NCBI GenBank assembly: GCA_017857855.1
Contig: JAFMCI010000022.1
Location: forward strand, 1-32,302
DNA: 32,302 bases
Reading direction: 5' to 3'
Source of the DNA: Bacteroidia bacterium
GTDB taxonomy: Bacteria; Bacteroidota; Bacteroidia; NS11-12g; UBA9320
Shown: positions 16,532 through 27,575 of the stretch, piece after piece
Layout of the letters: every line of letters starts with the position of its first letter
Numbering within the stretch: the stretch's first letter is position 1
The notes under the pieces: generated by a model
What the model was told of the DNA's origin: nothing
What the model saw: the letters and a program-made list of their open reading frames with translations, nothing else
Databases searched by the model: none
Translations under genes and position numbers: made by a program

Positions 16532-16909
16532 ATGGCTGACATTAAAAAATTAGCAGAAGAGTTAGTTAATCTTACAGTTAAAGATGTAAACGAATTAGCA
16601 ACTATTCTTAAAGATGAGTACGGAATCGAACCAGCTGCTGCACCAGTAGCAATGATGGCTGGACCTGCTGGCGGCGACGCTGCTGTTGTAGAAGAGCAAT
16701 CAGAATTTACTGTTATTCTTAAGAGTGCAGGAGCTTCTAAGTTAAACGTAGTTAAAGCTGTAAAAACTTTAACTGGTTTAGGTCTTAAAGAGGCAAAAGA
16801 ATTAGTAGACGCAGCTCCAAAAGAGGTTAAAGAAAATGTTTCTAAAGATGAAGCAGAAGCTTTAAAAGCAGCCTTAGAAGAAGCAGGAGCTGAAGTTGAG
16901 CTTAAGTAA
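16532..16909 (+). CDS. rplL: 50S ribosomal protein L7/L12
   Basis: The 125-residue acidic protein has an N-terminal dimerisation domain, an Ala/Pro/Gly hinge (about 35-52) and the C-terminal factor-binding domain with [20 protein letters not shown] and [10 protein letters not shown]. Multiple copies recruit EF-Tu, EF-G and IF2. It lies 36 bases after rplJ. A terminator-like hairpin follows before rpoB, matching the need for more L7/L12 than RNA polymerase. Confidence 0.97.
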   Translation: MADIKKLAEELVNLTVKDVNELATILKDEYGIEPAAAPVAMMAGPAGGDAAVVEEQSEFTVILKSAGASKLNVVKAVKTLTGLGLKEAKELVDAAPKEVKENVSKDEAEALKAALEEAGAEVELK

Positions 16910-16929
16910 TAAAACTAAATAACACGTTC

Positions 16930-16966
16930 AAAAGACCCCTGATTTCAGAGGGTCTTTTGGCGTTTT
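16930..16966 (+). terminator. Terminator or attenuator hairpin between rplL and rpoB
   Basis: AAAAGACCC (16930-16938) pairs with GGGTCTTTT (16950-16958), and inside it CTG pairs with CAG, leaving one bulged A. Downstream comes GGCGTTTTT. Partial termination here would lower rpoBC relative to the ribosomal genes, as the E. coli rplL-rpoB attenuator does. No convincing new promoter is visible before rpoB. Confidence 0.7.
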
Positions 16967-17008
16967 TATAATTTTTCAATTCCATTAACATCAAACATTT
17001 ACAATACC

Positions 17009-20000
17009 TTGTCATCAAAATATAACGAAAGAATAAATTTTGGGAAGATCGCTAAAGTGATTGATTACCCAGATTTTTTGGATGTACAGTTGAAATCGTT
17101 TCAAGAATTCTTCCAACTTCAGACTTCATCAGAAGATAGAAAATTTGAAGGTTTGTTTAAAGTTTTTAGTGAAAATTTTCCAATCACTGATACTCGTAAC
17201 ATCTTTGTTTTAGAATTTCTTGATTACTTTGTTGATCCTCCAAGATATACTATACAAGAGTGTATTGAGCGTGGCTTAACTTATGCCGTACCTCTTAAAG
17301 CGAAGCTTAAATTAAGCTGTAATGACGCGGAACACGAAGACTTTGAAACAGTGGTACAAGATGTATATCTTGGTACGCTGCCTTATATGTCTCCGACAGG
17401 TTCTTTCATTATAAATGGTGCTGAACGCGTAATAGTTTCTCAGCTACACCGTTCGCCAGGTGTATTCTTTGGTCAAAGTTACCATACCAACGGTACGAAG
17501 CTTTACTCTGCTAGAATTATCCCTTTTAAAGGAAGCTGGATAGAGTTTGCTACTGACGTTAATAACGTGATGTACGCTTACATCGATCGTAAAAAGAAAT
17601 TCCCAGTTACTACCTTGCTTAGAGCAATCGGGTACGAGACTGATAAAGATATATTGGATTTATTTGGATTAGCTGAAGATGTAAAAGTGTCAAAAGCTGG
17701 TTTAAAGAAGGTCTTGGGTAGACGCCTAGCTGCTAGAGTTCTGCGTTCATGGATTGAAGATTTTGTGGATGAGGATACAGGAGAAGTAGTTTCTATCGAG
17801 CGTAATGAAGTAGTTATTGAACGTGATACGGTTCTTGAAGAAGATCATATTGACGAAATAATTGAGTCTGGGGTTAAGTCGATAATCTTGAGTAAAGAAA
17901 ATGATGATAAAAATGATTTCCAAATCATTTTGAATACCCTGCAAAAAGATACTTCAAACTCAGGTAAAGAGGCGGTAGAACATATCTATAGACAATTGCG
18001 TAACACTGATCCACCTGATGAGGAAACTGCTCGTGGTATTATAGAGCGTCTTTTCTTCTCTGATAAAAGATATGATCTTGGAGAAGTTGGTAGATATAGA
18101 ATTAATAAAAAGCTTGAATTAGCAATAGATAATAATATCAGGGTTTTAACCAATGAAGATATTATCTCGATTATTCAGTATCTAATAGAGTTAGTGAACT
18201 CTAGAACAGATGTTGATGATATTGACCACTTAAGTAACAGAAGGGTTAGAACGGTTGGAGAACAACTATATAATCAATTTGGTGTTGGTTTAGCTCGTAT
18301 GGCTCGTACTATAAGAGAACGTATGAATATACGCGATAATGAAGTGTTTACACCAACAGATTTAGTGAACGCCAGAACACTATCTTCTGTAATAAATTCA
18401 TTCTTTGGTACAAATCAACTTTCTCAGTTTATGGATCAAACGAATCCGCTTGCTGAGGTTACACACAAGAGAAGAATGTCGGCTCTAGGTCCGGGTGGAC
18501 TTTCAAGAGAACGTGCAGGATTTGAGGTAAGGGATGTTCACTACACACATTACGGACGTCTTTGTACCATTGAAACACCAGAGGGGCCGAATATTGGTCT
18601 GATCTCTTCGCTTTGTGTTCATGCTAAAATTAATAATCTTGGTTTTATCGAAACACCTTATCTGAAAGTAGATAATGGACGCGTAAAAATAGAAGAAGAA
18701 GTTATATATCTTAGTGCGGAAGAGGAAGACGAGCACACTATTGCTCAAGCTAACTCTCCTATGGACGCTAAAGGTAATCTAACTAACGATCTTGTCAAAG
18801 CAAGATTTGAAGGAGATTTTCCAATTGCAGATAAAGGCACTATCCATTATATGGATGTTGCACCAAATCAGATTGTATCTATTGCTGCTTCGTTAATTCC
18901 TTTCTTAGAACATGATGATGCTAACCGTGCATTGATGGGTTCGAATATGCAACGTCAGGCGGTGCCTATTATGAATCCTCATGCTCCAATAGTAGGAACA
19001 GGTTTAGAGGCTCAGGTAGCTAAAGATTCTCGTACACAATTAGTTGCAAAAGCTAATGGTGTGGTTGAATTTGTGGACGCTAATGAGATTAGAATCAAGT
19101 ACGAAATGAGTGAAGATGATATTCTTTCTTCATTTATTGGAGATACTGAGACTTACAACATTACTAAATTTAGAAGAACGAATCAAAATATGACTGTAAA
19201 CCTTAGACCAATTGTGGTAAAAGGCGATAAAGTTGTGGAAGGTCAAGTTTTAAGTGAAGGTTATGGTACTCAAGGGGGTGAACTTGCACTTGGTAGAAAT
19301 CTTAAAGTAGCGTTCATGCCTTGGCAAGGATATAACTTTGAGGATGCTATCGTGATTTCTGAAAAGGTAGTTAAAGAAGATTATTTTACTTCAATTCATA
19401 TTACAGAACATGATGTGGAAGTTAGAGATACCAAAAGAGGTATTGAAGAACTTACAAATGATATTCCTAACGTAAGTGAAGATGCTACTAAAAACTTGGA
19501 CGAGAATGGTCTAATAAGAGTAGGAGCTCGTATTAAAGAAGGCGATATTCTGATAGGTAAAATTACGCCTAAAGGTGAGTCTGAGCCGTCTCCAGAGGAA
19601 AAACTACTTCGTGCGATTTTTGGTGATAAAGCAGGTGACGTAAAAGATGCTTCATTAAAAGCGACTCCATCAAAAGAGGGTGTTGTTATTGCTAAGCAAC
19701 TTTTTGTACGAAGAAAGAAAGATAGAGCAAATAAAGCTGACGATAAAACGAAACTAACCAAGTTAGAAAACGATTATTTAAATGAAATAGATAAACTAAG
19801 AGCTATTTTACTTGATAAGCTTTATAAAGTAGTTAATGGAAAAACTTCTGCAGGTGTACAAAACGTATACTATGAAGATGTAATTCCTAAAGGAACAAAG
19901 TTTACACTTAAAAACTTAGCTACCATAGATTTTACTACTGTTTCATATAATAATTGGACTTCTGATGCCGGTAAGAACGAGTTGATTGGAAGAATACTTA

Positions 20001-20815
20001 CTAATTACAAAGCAAAATACACTGATGTATCAACTACTTATAAGCGTGAACAATTCGCTATAAGCGTTGGTGATGAATTACCAACTGGGATCTTGAAATT
20101 AGCTAAAGTTTATCTTGCTAAGAAGAGAAAACTTAAAGTTGGGGATAAAATGGCAGGAAGACACGGTAACAAAGGTATTGTTGCACGTATCGTTCCAGAA
20201 GAAGATATGCCATACCTTGAAGATGGAACACCCGTAGAAATTGTACTTAATCCATTAGGAGTACCTTCACGTATGAACTTGGGACAGATTTATGAAACTG
20301 TTCTTGGATGGGCTGGTATGGAGTTAGGATTAAATTTTGGCACGCCAATCTTTGATGGGGCTTCTGAATCAGAAATAAACGATCAAGTAACCAAAGCAGG
20401 TATACCTGTAAACGGTTCTGCACAATTATACAACGGTCTTACTGGGGAGAAATTCCACCAAAGAACAACTGTAGGAATTATGTACATGCTTAAACTAGGG
20501 CATATGGTTGACGATAAGATGCACTCGCGTTCTATTGGGCCATATTCACTTATTACTCAGCAACCGTTGGGTGGTAAGGCTCAGTTTGGGGGTCAGCGTT
20601 TTGGTGAGATGGAGGTTTGGGCACTTGAAGCATTCGGTGCTGCCAACATATTACGTGAGATATTAACTGTAAAATCAGATGATATAGTAGGTAGAGCTAA
20701 AGCGTACGAAGCGATTGTTAAAGGAGAAAATATGCCAGAACCAGGACTTCCTGAGTCATTCAACGTATTACTTCATGAGTTAAGAGGTTTAGGTATCGAA
20801 ATTACCTTTGATTAA
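17009..20815 (+). CDS. rpoB: DNA-directed RNA polymerase beta subunit
   Basis: The 1268-residue protein matches Bacteroidetes RpoB over its full length. Seen features: the N-terminal [14 protein letters not shown] region, the rifampicin region with [14 protein letters not shown] and [26 protein letters not shown], the active-site [12 protein letters not shown] and the C-terminal clamp [12 protein letters not shown]. The start is TTG at 17009, with no ATG in a suitable position, which suggests weaker initiation. Residue 520 is Thr in L-C-T-I-E-T-P-E-G, where E. coli has Pro564 in rifampicin cluster II. It is followed by rpoC after 26 bases. Confidence 0.98.
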   Translation: MSSKYNERINFGKIAKVIDYPDFLDVQLKSFQEFFQLQTSSEDRKFEGLFKVFSENFPITDTRNIFVLEFLDYFVDPPRYTIQECIERGLTYAVPLKAKLKLSCNDAEHEDFETVVQDVYLGTLPYMSPTGSFIINGAERVIVSQLHRSPGVFFGQSYHTNGTKLYSARIIPFKGSWIEFATDVNNVMYAYIDRKKKFPVTTLLRAIGYETDKDILDLFGLAEDVKVSKAGLKKVLGRRLAARVLRSWIEDFVDEDTGEVVSIERNEVVIERDTVLEEDHIDEIIESGVKSIILSKENDDKNDFQIILNTLQKDTSNSGKEAVEHIYRQLRNTDPPDEETARGIIERLFFSDKRYDLGEVGRYRINKKLELAIDNNIRVLTNEDIISIIQYLIELVNSRTDVDDIDHLSNRRVRTVGEQLYNQFGVGLARMARTIRERMNIRDNEVFTPTDLVNARTLSSVINSFFGTNQLSQFMDQTNPLAEVTHKRRMSALGPGGLSRERAGFEVRDVHYTHYGRLCTIETPEGPNIGLISSLCVHAKINNLGFIETPYLKVDNGRVKIEEEVIYLSAEEEDEHTIAQANSPMDAKGNLTNDLVKARFEGDFPIADKGTIHYMDVAPNQIVSIAASLIPFLEHDDANRALMGSNMQRQAVPIMNPHAPIVGTGLEAQVAKDSRTQLVAKANGVVEFVDANEIRIKYEMSEDDILSSFIGDTETYNITKFRRTNQNMTVNLRPIVVKGDKVVEGQVLSEGYGTQGGELALGRNLKVAFMPWQGYNFEDAIVISEKVVKEDYFTSIHITEHDVEVRDTKRGIEELTNDIPNVSEDATKNLDENGLIRVGARIKEGDILIGKITPKGESEPSPEEKLLRAIFGDKAGDVKDASLKATPSKEGVVIAKQLFVRRKKDRANKADDKTKLTKLENDYLNEIDKLRAILLDKLYKVVNGKTSAGVQNVYYEDVIPKGTKFTLKNLATIDFTTVSYNNWTSDAGKNELIGRILTNYKAKYTDVSTTYKREQFAISVGDELPTGILKLAKVYLAKKRKLKVGDKMAGRHGNKGIVARIVPEEDMPYLEDGTPVEIVLNPLGVPSRMNLGQIYETVLGWAGMELGLNFGTPIFDGASESEINDQVTKAGIPVNGSAQLYNGLTGEKFHQRTTVGIMYMLKLGHMVDDKMHSRSIGPYSLITQQPLGGKAQFGGQRFGEMEVWALEAFGAANILREILTVKSDDIVGRAKAYEAIVKGENMPEPGLPESFNVLLHELRGLGIEITFD

Positions 20816-20841
20816 TAAAATTTAAATTAGGATAAAGTAAA

Positions 20842-23800
20842 ATGTCAAATAAAAAAGACGTAAAAGTAAAATCTAATTTTAAGAAACTTAGAATTGGTTT
20901 ATCATCTCCAGAAGTTATATTACAACGTTCTTTTGGTGAAGTAACAAAACCAGAAACAATAAACTACAGATCTTATAAACCGGAAATGGGTGGATTATTC
21001 TGTGAAAGAATATTCGGTCCAGTAAAAGATTATGAGTGTCATTGTGGTAAATATAAGCGAATTAGATATAAAGGAATAGTTTGCGATAGATGTGGTGTAG
21101 AGGTTACGGAGAAAAAGGTACGTAGAGAACGTATGGGACATATCGAGTTGGTTGTTCCTATTGTTCATATCTGGTATTTCAAATCACTTCCTAACAAAAT
21201 TGGTTATTTAATAGGTCTTCCTTCTAAGAAATTAGAGATGATTGTATACTACGAGCGTTATATCGTAATACAAGCTGGCCAAAAAGAAGCTGATGGGGTA
21301 AATTATCTTGACTTTCTTACCGAGGAAGAATACCTTGATATCTTGGATTCATTACCAAAGGAAAATCAGTATTTAGACGACAATGACCCGAATAAATTTA
21401 TCGCTAAAATGGGTGGTGAGGCAATTTGGGATTTATTATCTCGTCTTGATTTAGATGGTTTATCTTTCAGCTTAAGACATCAAGCAGCAAATGAGACTTC
21501 TCAACAACGTAAAAATGAGGCTTTAAAAAGACTTAATGTTATTGAAGGTTTTCGTGCTTCTACATTAACCGGTGAAAATCGTCCTGAATGGATGATTTTA
21601 AAAATGCTTCCCGTAATTCCGCCAGAGCTAAGACCATTGGTGCCATTGGATGGAGGTAGATTTGCAACTTCTGATTTGAATGATCTTTACAGAAGAGTTA
21701 TCATCAGAAATAATCGTTTAAAAAGACTCATGGAGATCAAAGCTCCAGAGGTTATATTAAGAAATGAGAAACGTATGCTTCAAGAGGCAGTAGACTCATT
21801 ACTTGATAATACAAGAAGAGCTAATGCGGTTAAAGCAAATGGGAATAGACCCTTAAAGTCTTTGAGTGATATGCTCAAAGGAAAGCAAGGTCGTTTCCGT
21901 CAAAACTTATTAGGTAAGCGTGTTGACTATTCTGGTCGTTCGGTTATCGTAGTAGGGCCAAAACTTAAGTTACACGAATGTGGCTTGCCTAAAGGGATGG
22001 CGGCAGAGCTTTTTAAACCATTTATTATTCGAAAATTAATAGAACGTGGTATTGTAAAAACGGTAAAATCTGCAAAGAAAATTGTAGACAAGAAAGAACC
22101 AGTAATATGGGAAATATTGGAGAATATCCTTAAAGGACATCCGATTCTTCTTAACCGTGCCCCTACGCTGCACAGACTAGGTATCCAAGCATTTCAACCT
22201 AAATTAGTAGAAGGTAAAGCTATTCGTCTTCACCCATTAGTTTGTACTGGTTTTAACGCAGATTTTGATGGTGATCAAATGGCTGTGCACGTACCTTTAG
22301 GTAATGCAGCTATTTTAGAGGCTCAGATTTTAATGCTTGCTTCTCATAATATTCTTAACCCTGCTAACGGTGCTCCTATTGCGGTGCCATCACAAGACAT
22401 GGTTTTGGGTCTTTATTACATGACTAAAATGAGAAGAACTACCGACACTGAAATAGTAGTTGGTCAAGGTCTTACATTCTATAGTTTTGAAGAAGTAGAA
22501 ATAGCATACAATGAAGGTAAAGCTAACTTAAATGCTGTGATTAAAGTAAGAACTAAGGTTCTTGAAAATGGTGAGTTAGTCAACAGAATAATTGAAACTT
22601 CCGTAGGTCGTGTAATATTTAATTTACACGTTCCTGAAGAAATAGGATTTATCAATACACTACTGACTAAAAAATCGCTTAGAGATATTATCGGTGATAT
22701 GATAAAATCTGTAGGTGTTGCGCGTACTGCTAAATTCTTAGACGCAATTAAAGAACTAGGTTTCTACTATTCATTTAGAGGTGGACTATCGTTTAACATT
22801 TCTGACGTACTTGTTCCTTCTACAAAAGAGGCATTAGTGGAGTCAGCACGTGTTGAAGTTGCTGAAATCACAAGTAATTACGAGAACGGTTTCATTACGA
22901 ATAACGAACGTTATAACCAAGTAATTGATATCTGGACTAGAATTAACTCTAGAGTAGCAGATGCATTACTTCATGATATTGCAACAGATAATCAGGGATT
23001 CAATCCTATTTATATGATGCTTGATTCAGGAGCGAGGGGTTCTAAAGAGCAGATTCGTCAGCTTGGAGGTATGAGGGGTCTTATGGCTAAACCTCAAAAG
23101 AAAATAGGTGCAGGAGGAACAGGTGAAATTATCGAGAATCCAATTCTATCTAACTTTAGAGAAGGATTATCCATTCTTGAATACTTTATATCTACTCACG
23201 GTGCTCGTAAAGGTCTTGCGGATACGGCTCTTAAAACAGCAGATGCTGGTTACTTAACGAGAAGACTTCATGATGTCGCTCAAGATGTAGTAGTATCCAT
23301 TGAAGATTGTGGAACACTTCGTGGTTTTGAGGTTCGTACATTGAAAGAAAACGATGAGGTAATTGACAGTTTAAGAGATAGAATAGAGGGTAGAGTCTCT
23401 CTACTTGATATTCATCACCCAGAAACTGGCGAACTTCTGATAGCGGCCAATGATGAGATTACTGATAAATTAGCGGATGTTATTGAAAATTCTGGAATAG
23501 AATCGGTTGAAATACGTTCTGTAATGACATGTGAGTCTCGCAGAGGTGTTTGTACTAAATGTTATGGAAGAAACCTTGCAACAGGTAGAACGGTACAAGA
23601 AGGTGAAGCTGTAGGTGTTATCGCTGCTCAGTCTATTGGTGAACCAGGTACTCAGCTTACACTTAGAACATTCCACGTGGGTGGTACAGCGTCTAACATT
23701 GCACAAGATTCAATGCACATCGCAAAAGCGAATGGTATCATAGAATTTGATGAGGTTAAAACGGTTCCTGGGAAAGACTCAAATGGCGATACTGTGGGCA

Positions 23801-25155
23801 TTGTTGTAGGAAGATCTGGAGAAGCTAAAATCATTGATTCAAAAACGAAGGATGTATTATTCTTGACGAATATTCCTTATGGTTCATTCTTGTACGTTGA
23901 AGAAAAAGCAAAGATTACAAAAGGTGACAAGATTTGTTCTTGGGATCCTTACAATGCTGTAATACTTTCTGATCTTGATGGTAAGGTAGAGTTTGTTGAT
24001 CTTAAAGAAGGTATTTCTTTCACTGTTGAGATGGACGAGGCTACAGGATACAAAGAAAAGGTAGTAACTGATTCTAGAGACAAAAAAGTAAATCCAGCTG
24101 TTCACATAGTTGGTAAAAGTGGTGAAGTACTGAAGGAACTCAACGTTCCAGTAGGGGCTCACCTTTCTATAGAAGATGGAGCTAAAGTATCTGCAGGTAC
24201 TATTATTGCTAAAATTCCTAGAGTTGTAGGTAAAACGAGCGATATTACCGGTGGGCTTCCAAGGGTAACGGAGCTTTTCGAAGCGCGTAATCCTTCTAAT
24301 CCAGCAGTAGTTTCAGAGATTGATGGTGTTGTAACCTACGGAGGTATTAAGCGTGGTAACAGAGAGGTAACTATAGAATCAAGAGAAGGAATTTCTAAGA
24401 AATATCTTATTTCTTTATCTAAGCACATTTTAGTGCAGGATGGTGATTTTGTAAGAGCAGGAACTCCTCTGTCTGACGGTTCTATTACGCCTCAAGATAT
24501 TCTCTCTATTGAAGGTATTAGTGCCGTGCAAAACTATATAGTTAATGGTATTCAAGAGGTATATCGTCTTCAAGGTGTGCGTATAAATGATAAGCATATC
24601 GAAGTAATCATTAAGCAAATGATGCAAAAAGTAGCGGTTATTGAAGCTGGTGACACTAAATTCTTAGAAGGATCTGCGGTTGATAAATTAGAGTTTAAAG
24701 AGGAAAATGACGAATTATACGACAAGCGTGTAGTTATGGAGCCTGGAGATTCTAATGAAGTAAAAGCAGGTGAGATTATAAGTCTTAGAAGATTGAGAGA
24801 TCTAAACTCTTCGCTAAAAAGAAAGGATATGAAAGTAATTGAGGTTAGAGATGCTTTACCAGCTACTTCTGGACCTTTATTACAAGGTATCACTAAAGCG
24901 TCATTGGGTACTTACAGCTTTATGTCAGCTGCATCATTCCAGGAGACTACTAAAGTGTTAAACGAAGCTGCAATCGCAGGTAAAGTTGACCATATGTTAG
25001 GTCTTAAAGAGAATGTAATTGTAGGACATCTTATACCAGCAGGTACAGGACTTAGAATGTACGAAAACCTAGTGGTAGGTTCTCAAGAGGAGTTTGATTT
25101 ATTGAAAGCGGCTAAAGCTGAAGTAATGAGTGCTTCTACCGAAACGGTTAACTAA
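20842..25155 (+). CDS. rpoC: DNA-directed RNA polymerase beta-prime subunit
   Basis: The 1437-residue protein carries the catalytic [10 protein letters not shown] motif whose three aspartates hold the active-site magnesium (about residues 473-482). It has the N-terminal zinc ribbon C-x-C-x(6)-Y...C-D-R-C-G (about 67-88), the second zinc site [14 protein letters not shown] (about 897-910), the switch and rudder region [10 protein letters not shown], and the trigger-loop segment M-R-G-L-M-A-K-P. Several barrel-sandwich insert repeats (about 1000-1200) are typical of the phylum. It forms the clamp and active site with RpoB. It is the last gene of the superoperon, followed by two hairpins. Confidence 0.98.
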   Translation: MSNKKDVKVKSNFKKLRIGLSSPEVILQRSFGEVTKPETINYRSYKPEMGGLFCERIFGPVKDYECHCGKYKRIRYKGIVCDRCGVEVTEKKVRRERMGHIELVVPIVHIWYFKSLPNKIGYLIGLPSKKLEMIVYYERYIVIQAGQKEADGVNYLDFLTEEEYLDILDSLPKENQYLDDNDPNKFIAKMGGEAIWDLLSRLDLDGLSFSLRHQAANETSQQRKNEALKRLNVIEGFRASTLTGENRPEWMILKMLPVIPPELRPLVPLDGGRFATSDLNDLYRRVIIRNNRLKRLMEIKAPEVILRNEKRMLQEAVDSLLDNTRRANAVKANGNRPLKSLSDMLKGKQGRFRQNLLGKRVDYSGRSVIVVGPKLKLHECGLPKGMAAELFKPFIIRKLIERGIVKTVKSAKKIVDKKEPVIWEILENILKGHPILLNRAPTLHRLGIQAFQPKLVEGKAIRLHPLVCTGFNADFDGDQMAVHVPLGNAAILEAQILMLASHNILNPANGAPIAVPSQDMVLGLYYMTKMRRTTDTEIVVGQGLTFYSFEEVEIAYNEGKANLNAVIKVRTKVLENGELVNRIIETSVGRVIFNLHVPEEIGFINTLLTKKSLRDIIGDMIKSVGVARTAKFLDAIKELGFYYSFRGGLSFNISDVLVPSTKEALVESARVEVAEITSNYENGFITNNERYNQVIDIWTRINSRVADALLHDIATDNQGFNPIYMMLDSGARGSKEQIRQLGGMRGLMAKPQKKIGAGGTGEIIENPILSNFREGLSILEYFISTHGARKGLADTALKTADAGYLTRRLHDVAQDVVVSIEDCGTLRGFEVRTLKENDEVIDSLRDRIEGRVSLLDIHHPETGELLIAANDEITDKLADVIENSGIESVEIRSVMTCESRRGVCTKCYGRNLATGRTVQEGEAVGVIAAQSIGEPGTQLTLRTFHVGGTASNIAQDSMHIAKANGIIEFDEVKTVPGKDSNGDTVGIVVGRSGEAKIIDSKTKDVLFLTNIPYGSFLYVEEKAKITKGDKICSWDPYNAVILSDLDGKVEFVDLKEGISFTVEMDEATGYKEKVVTDSRDKKVNPAVHIVGKSGEVLKELNVPVGAHLSIEDGAKVSAGTIIAKIPRVVGKTSDITGGLPRVTELFEARNPSNPAVVSEIDGVVTYGGIKRGNREVTIESREGISKKYLISLSKHILVQDGDFVRAGTPLSDGSITPQDILSIEGISAVQNYIVNGIQEVYRLQGVRINDKHIEVIIKQMMQKVAVIEAGDTKFLEGSAVDKLEFKEENDELYDKRVVMEPGDSNEVKAGEIISLRRLRDLNSSLKRKDMKVIEVRDALPATSGPLLQGITKASLGTYSFMSAASFQETTKVLNEAAIAGKVDHMLGLKENVIVGHLIPAGTGLRMYENLVVGSQEEFDLLKAAKAEVMSASTETVN

Positions 25156-25217
25156 TCTCTCATAAAGAGATTTTCAATTATACTGATGGGCTACTAGATT
25201 TCTAGTAGCCCATTTTA
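25154..25217 (+). terminator. Tandem terminator hairpins after rpoC
   Basis: First, AATCTCT (25154-25160, overlapping the TAA) pairs with AGAGATT (25166-25172), followed by TT. Second, a perfect 13-bp stem ATGGGCTACTAGA (25186-25198) with TCTAGTAGCCCAT (25201-25213), followed by TTTA. The second is a strong rho-independent terminator closing the operon. Confidence 0.85.
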
Positions 25218-25340
25218 TTTGTACCCAAATATAGTTTCTGCTTTGACAATGATAAAAGTTCGTCGTAAGCTTTGATGTTCAAACACAAATTGTTTAAAGT
25301 AAATTATGGTATTACGTAAAAAAATACCTTGTTTTGAACC

Positions 25341-25655
25341 ATGGCAGAACCAAATAAAGGCAATCATATAGATATTGAATTAACTGAAGAAATAGCGGAT
25401 GGTATATATAGTAACTTAGCTATTATATCGCACTCTAATTCTGAGTTTGTAATAGATTTTATTAGGCTTTTGCCCGGTGTACCAAAGGCTAAAGTCAAAA
25501 GCAGAATCTTGTTAAGTCCGCAGCATGCTAAAAGACTGCATCAGGCCTTGTATGAGAATATACGTAAGTTTGAGGCACAGTTTGGGGAGATAGAAATGCA
25601 AGAGAGCGCCCCACAATTCCCACCTATGAGTTTTGGCCCAACTGGGGAGGCATAA
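25341..25655 (+). CDS. DUF3467 family protein
   Basis: The 104-residue protein has the small DUF3467 fold: I-D-I-E-L-T-E-E-I-A-D-G-I-Y-S-N-L-A, S-x-S-E-F-V-I-D-F-I-R-L-L-P-G-V-P-K-A-K-V-K-S-R-I-L and P-Q-H-A-K-R-L-H-Q-A-L. The C-terminal tail is Pro/Phe-rich. There is no signal peptide, so it is cytosolic. Function is unknown. It regularly follows rpoC in Bacteroidetes, which hints at a gene-expression role, but that is inference only. A strong terminator lies between it and rpoC, so it needs its own promoter; none is clear. Confidence 0.85.
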   Translation: MAEPNKGNHIDIELTEEIADGIYSNLAIISHSNSEFVIDFIRLLPGVPKAKVKSRILLSPQHAKRLHQALYENIRKFEAQFGEIEMQESAPQFPPMSFGPTGEA

Positions 25656-25656
25656 T

Positions 25657-25723
25657 CAGAAAATTAAACGTTACTAGGTAAGCGTTAGCATGGCACACCC
25701 TAGCGGAGTTATGTGGTTTTCTG
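25657..25723. other. Structured intergenic region between convergent genes
   Basis: CAGAAAA (25657-25663) pairs with TTTTCTG (25717-25723), followed by TTTT. Inside, AACGTTAC pairs with GTAA-CGTT (one bulged G, 25667-25686), and CACA pairs with TGTG further on. This could be a bidirectional terminator for the DUF3467 gene and the convergent gene, or a small structured RNA. Confidence 0.3.
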
Positions 25724-25735
25724 TTTTAGGAAGTT

Positions 25736-27418
25736 TTATTTAAATATTTGCTCCAAAATCTTCTCTGTGATTAGATATGTTGGTTTCACACCTGTAGTTC
25801 CAAGTCCGCCGCTGGCTAAGGTGCTACCAGTTTCTAAAGGGTTGTCAGATGCGTAATAAGCATAATTTACGATCACATTCGGATTTATACTCTTTCTTAT
25901 TTTAGAGTGAGCTTGAATAGCTTTTTGGTAATGTGCTCCTTCCATTTCTAAGCCTGTTGCTCCCCATGTACTCTTAAGAAAATAACGTAGTAAATCTTCA
26001 TTTTGTAATGATGTTCCTAACACTGATATCATAGTCCCTTCGTATACATCTAAATCTAATCCTTCAAAATCTTGTTTGTTGAGTCCGTTTTCGAATGGGT
26101 AATTATCAGCCGTTCCCTCAAATATATGAGCGGAAGGGATCATAATATCACCTTTTCCTCCTTCTAAAATACCAGCTTTCCCCATAATAGATATAGATGT
26201 TACGTTTAGATATTTCACAATACCTTCATCGGGTTTGTAGGGTTTAAGAAGCTCATCCATGGTTTCATACGCTTGTTCTCCAAAAGCATAGTCCATAACA
26301 ATAAGTACAGGTTTTTCTGTTTCAGTGGTGGTATTTAGTCGTTGAGCCAGTTCACCAGATATATATTTAGCAGTGTCAAAAATTTGAACATCAATATTAG
26401 TACCGCTAGTATCTGCAATAAAAGTCATTCCTTCTTTTTCGGCCAATTTTATCACTGTTTCTCGATACTTTGAACTGCCACTAAGTTCTTCAAATATGCC
26501 TAGTTTATCTTTATCTTTGAGCTTGCTTTTAAGTGCCACAGGTGCAAATAATGTATTTTGTACACTATGCATATTAGCGCTTATAATGTGAATAGGTCTA
26601 TGAAGTAAATCGCGCTTATGTAATTCTTTTTTAATGTTGTCTGCCCACATCTCACCGTGTATGTGTTGGCCTAGGCGCTCTCGAAGGACTGCACTGAATG
26701 TTACTGTGCGTTTGTTTTCTAGTAATTCTTCATCTAATGCTAATTTTCCGAGCCAAAAAATAATATGTAAAAATCGGTTAGGATTTTCAGCACTTTTAAA
26801 ATTATCATAAACATCGCTCACTTCTTTGTAAGTGCGCCCCAAGATATTTGCTGTATGCATTAGCGTGACTTCCTGTTCGTCCTTTGTTAATGCTGTTTTT
26901 TGTTGTATCGCTGCTTCTAGTTTTTGCCAATCACGATTTACTGCACCTTCTTCATTTATTAAGACACTGTGCATTATCTTATGACTTTCAATAAACAGAA
27001 AGGTAAGGTGGGTTAAAATATCATAGATTTCTGATCTACCACGCGTAATCTCTATGTTCATTTGATCAGCGTCTATTCGATAGCAGTTTCTTCTCCGTTT
27101 AGGCGGAATAATCGCTTTAAAATGAGAACCCTCGTATCCTTCGTCGCTTGTTAAATTAATGTAGCGGCATTCTTCTATTCCTATGGGCAATCTGTCAATG
27201 ACATAATTTAAACCGGCTAATTCTACTTTGTCCTGAGCAATGCTTCCGTATATTTCTGGTCTAAGGGTTAATAGTGCTTCCCTTAAGGTAGCACCACTTA
27301 CGCCCATAGGTTTATAAAATCCCCTATTAAATAAGTGACGCATGGTAACATATAGGCGTTGGATTGCACCAGTACTTTCTTGAGCTCTGCTGCGGTGATG
27401 CGGAGTATTTTTAATCAT
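25736..27418 (-). CDS. Conserved two-part protein with nucleoside-phosphorylase-like C-terminal half
   Basis: This is a 560-residue cytosolic protein without membrane segments, which I place with a Bacteroidetes protein of unknown function (probably DUF6909). The N-terminal half (about 1-265) is helical and basic, with P-P-K-R-R-R-N-C-Y-R near 105. The C-terminal half (about 270-560) has what looks like the nucleoside phosphorylase/nucleosidase signature: I-M-G-K-A-G-I-L-E-G-G-K-G-D-I-M-I-P (411-428), like the G-x-A-G...G-D-x-V-I of that superfamily, then G-L-E-M-E-G-A (489-495), and A-S-D-N (523-526), whose aspartate would match the catalytic acid. AMP nucleosidase, with its N-terminal regulatory domain, is a possible distant relative. 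This is a motif-level inference. The gene is transcribed alone and convergent with DUF3467. Confidence 0.6.
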   Translation of the reverse strand: MIKNTPHHRSRAQESTGAIQRLYVTMRHLFNRGFYKPMGVSGATLREALLTLRPEIYGSIAQDKVELAGLNYVIDRLPIGIEECRYINLTSDEGYEGSHFKAIIPPKRRRNCYRIDADQMNIEITRGRSEIYDILTHLTFLFIESHKIMHSVLINEEGAVNRDWQKLEAAIQQKTALTKDEQEVTLMHTANILGRTYKEVSDVYDNFKSAENPNRFLHIIFWLGKLALDEELLENKRTVTFSAVLRERLGQHIHGEMWADNIKKELHKRDLLHRPIHIISANMHSVQNTLFAPVALKSKLKDKDKLGIFEELSGSSKYRETVIKLAEKEGMTFIADTSGTNIDVQIFDTAKYISGELAQRLNTTTETEKPVLIVMDYAFGEQAYETMDELLKPYKPDEGIVKYLNVTSISIMGKAGILEGGKGDIMIPSAHIFEGTADNYPFENGLNKQDFEGLDLDVYEGTMISVLGTSLQNEDLLRYFLKSTWGATGLEMEGAHYQKAIQAHSKIRKSINPNVIVNYAYYASDNPLETGSTLASGGLGTTGVKPTYLITEKILEQIFK

Positions 27419-27444
27419 ATTTATTGCGTTTATTGAGTTAAGGT

Positions 27445-27464
27445 TGACTTTATACTGAAAGTCA
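27445..27464 (-). promoter_or_regulatory. Dyad in the leader of the nucleosidase-like gene
   Basis: TGACTTT, six bases, AAAGTCA form a perfect 7-bp inverted repeat, 27 bases upstream of the ATG and downstream of a candidate promoter. It may be an operator or leader hairpin. Confidence 0.35.
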
Positions 27465-27472
27465 GAATATCA

Positions 27473-27480
27473 CAAATATA
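27473..27480 (-). promoter_or_regulatory. Candidate -7 element for the nucleosidase-like gene
   Basis: On the minus strand TATATTTG matches TAnnTTTG exactly, 54 bases before the ATG at 27418. The -33 box is not clear. Confidence 0.4.
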
Positions 27481-27575
27481 GACTTATGTCTTATACACTT
27501 TTATTTTGTGTTTATACGCTTATAATCACCTGAGTTAATAAATCAGTATTTCTTTACTCTATAGAATATACCTGG

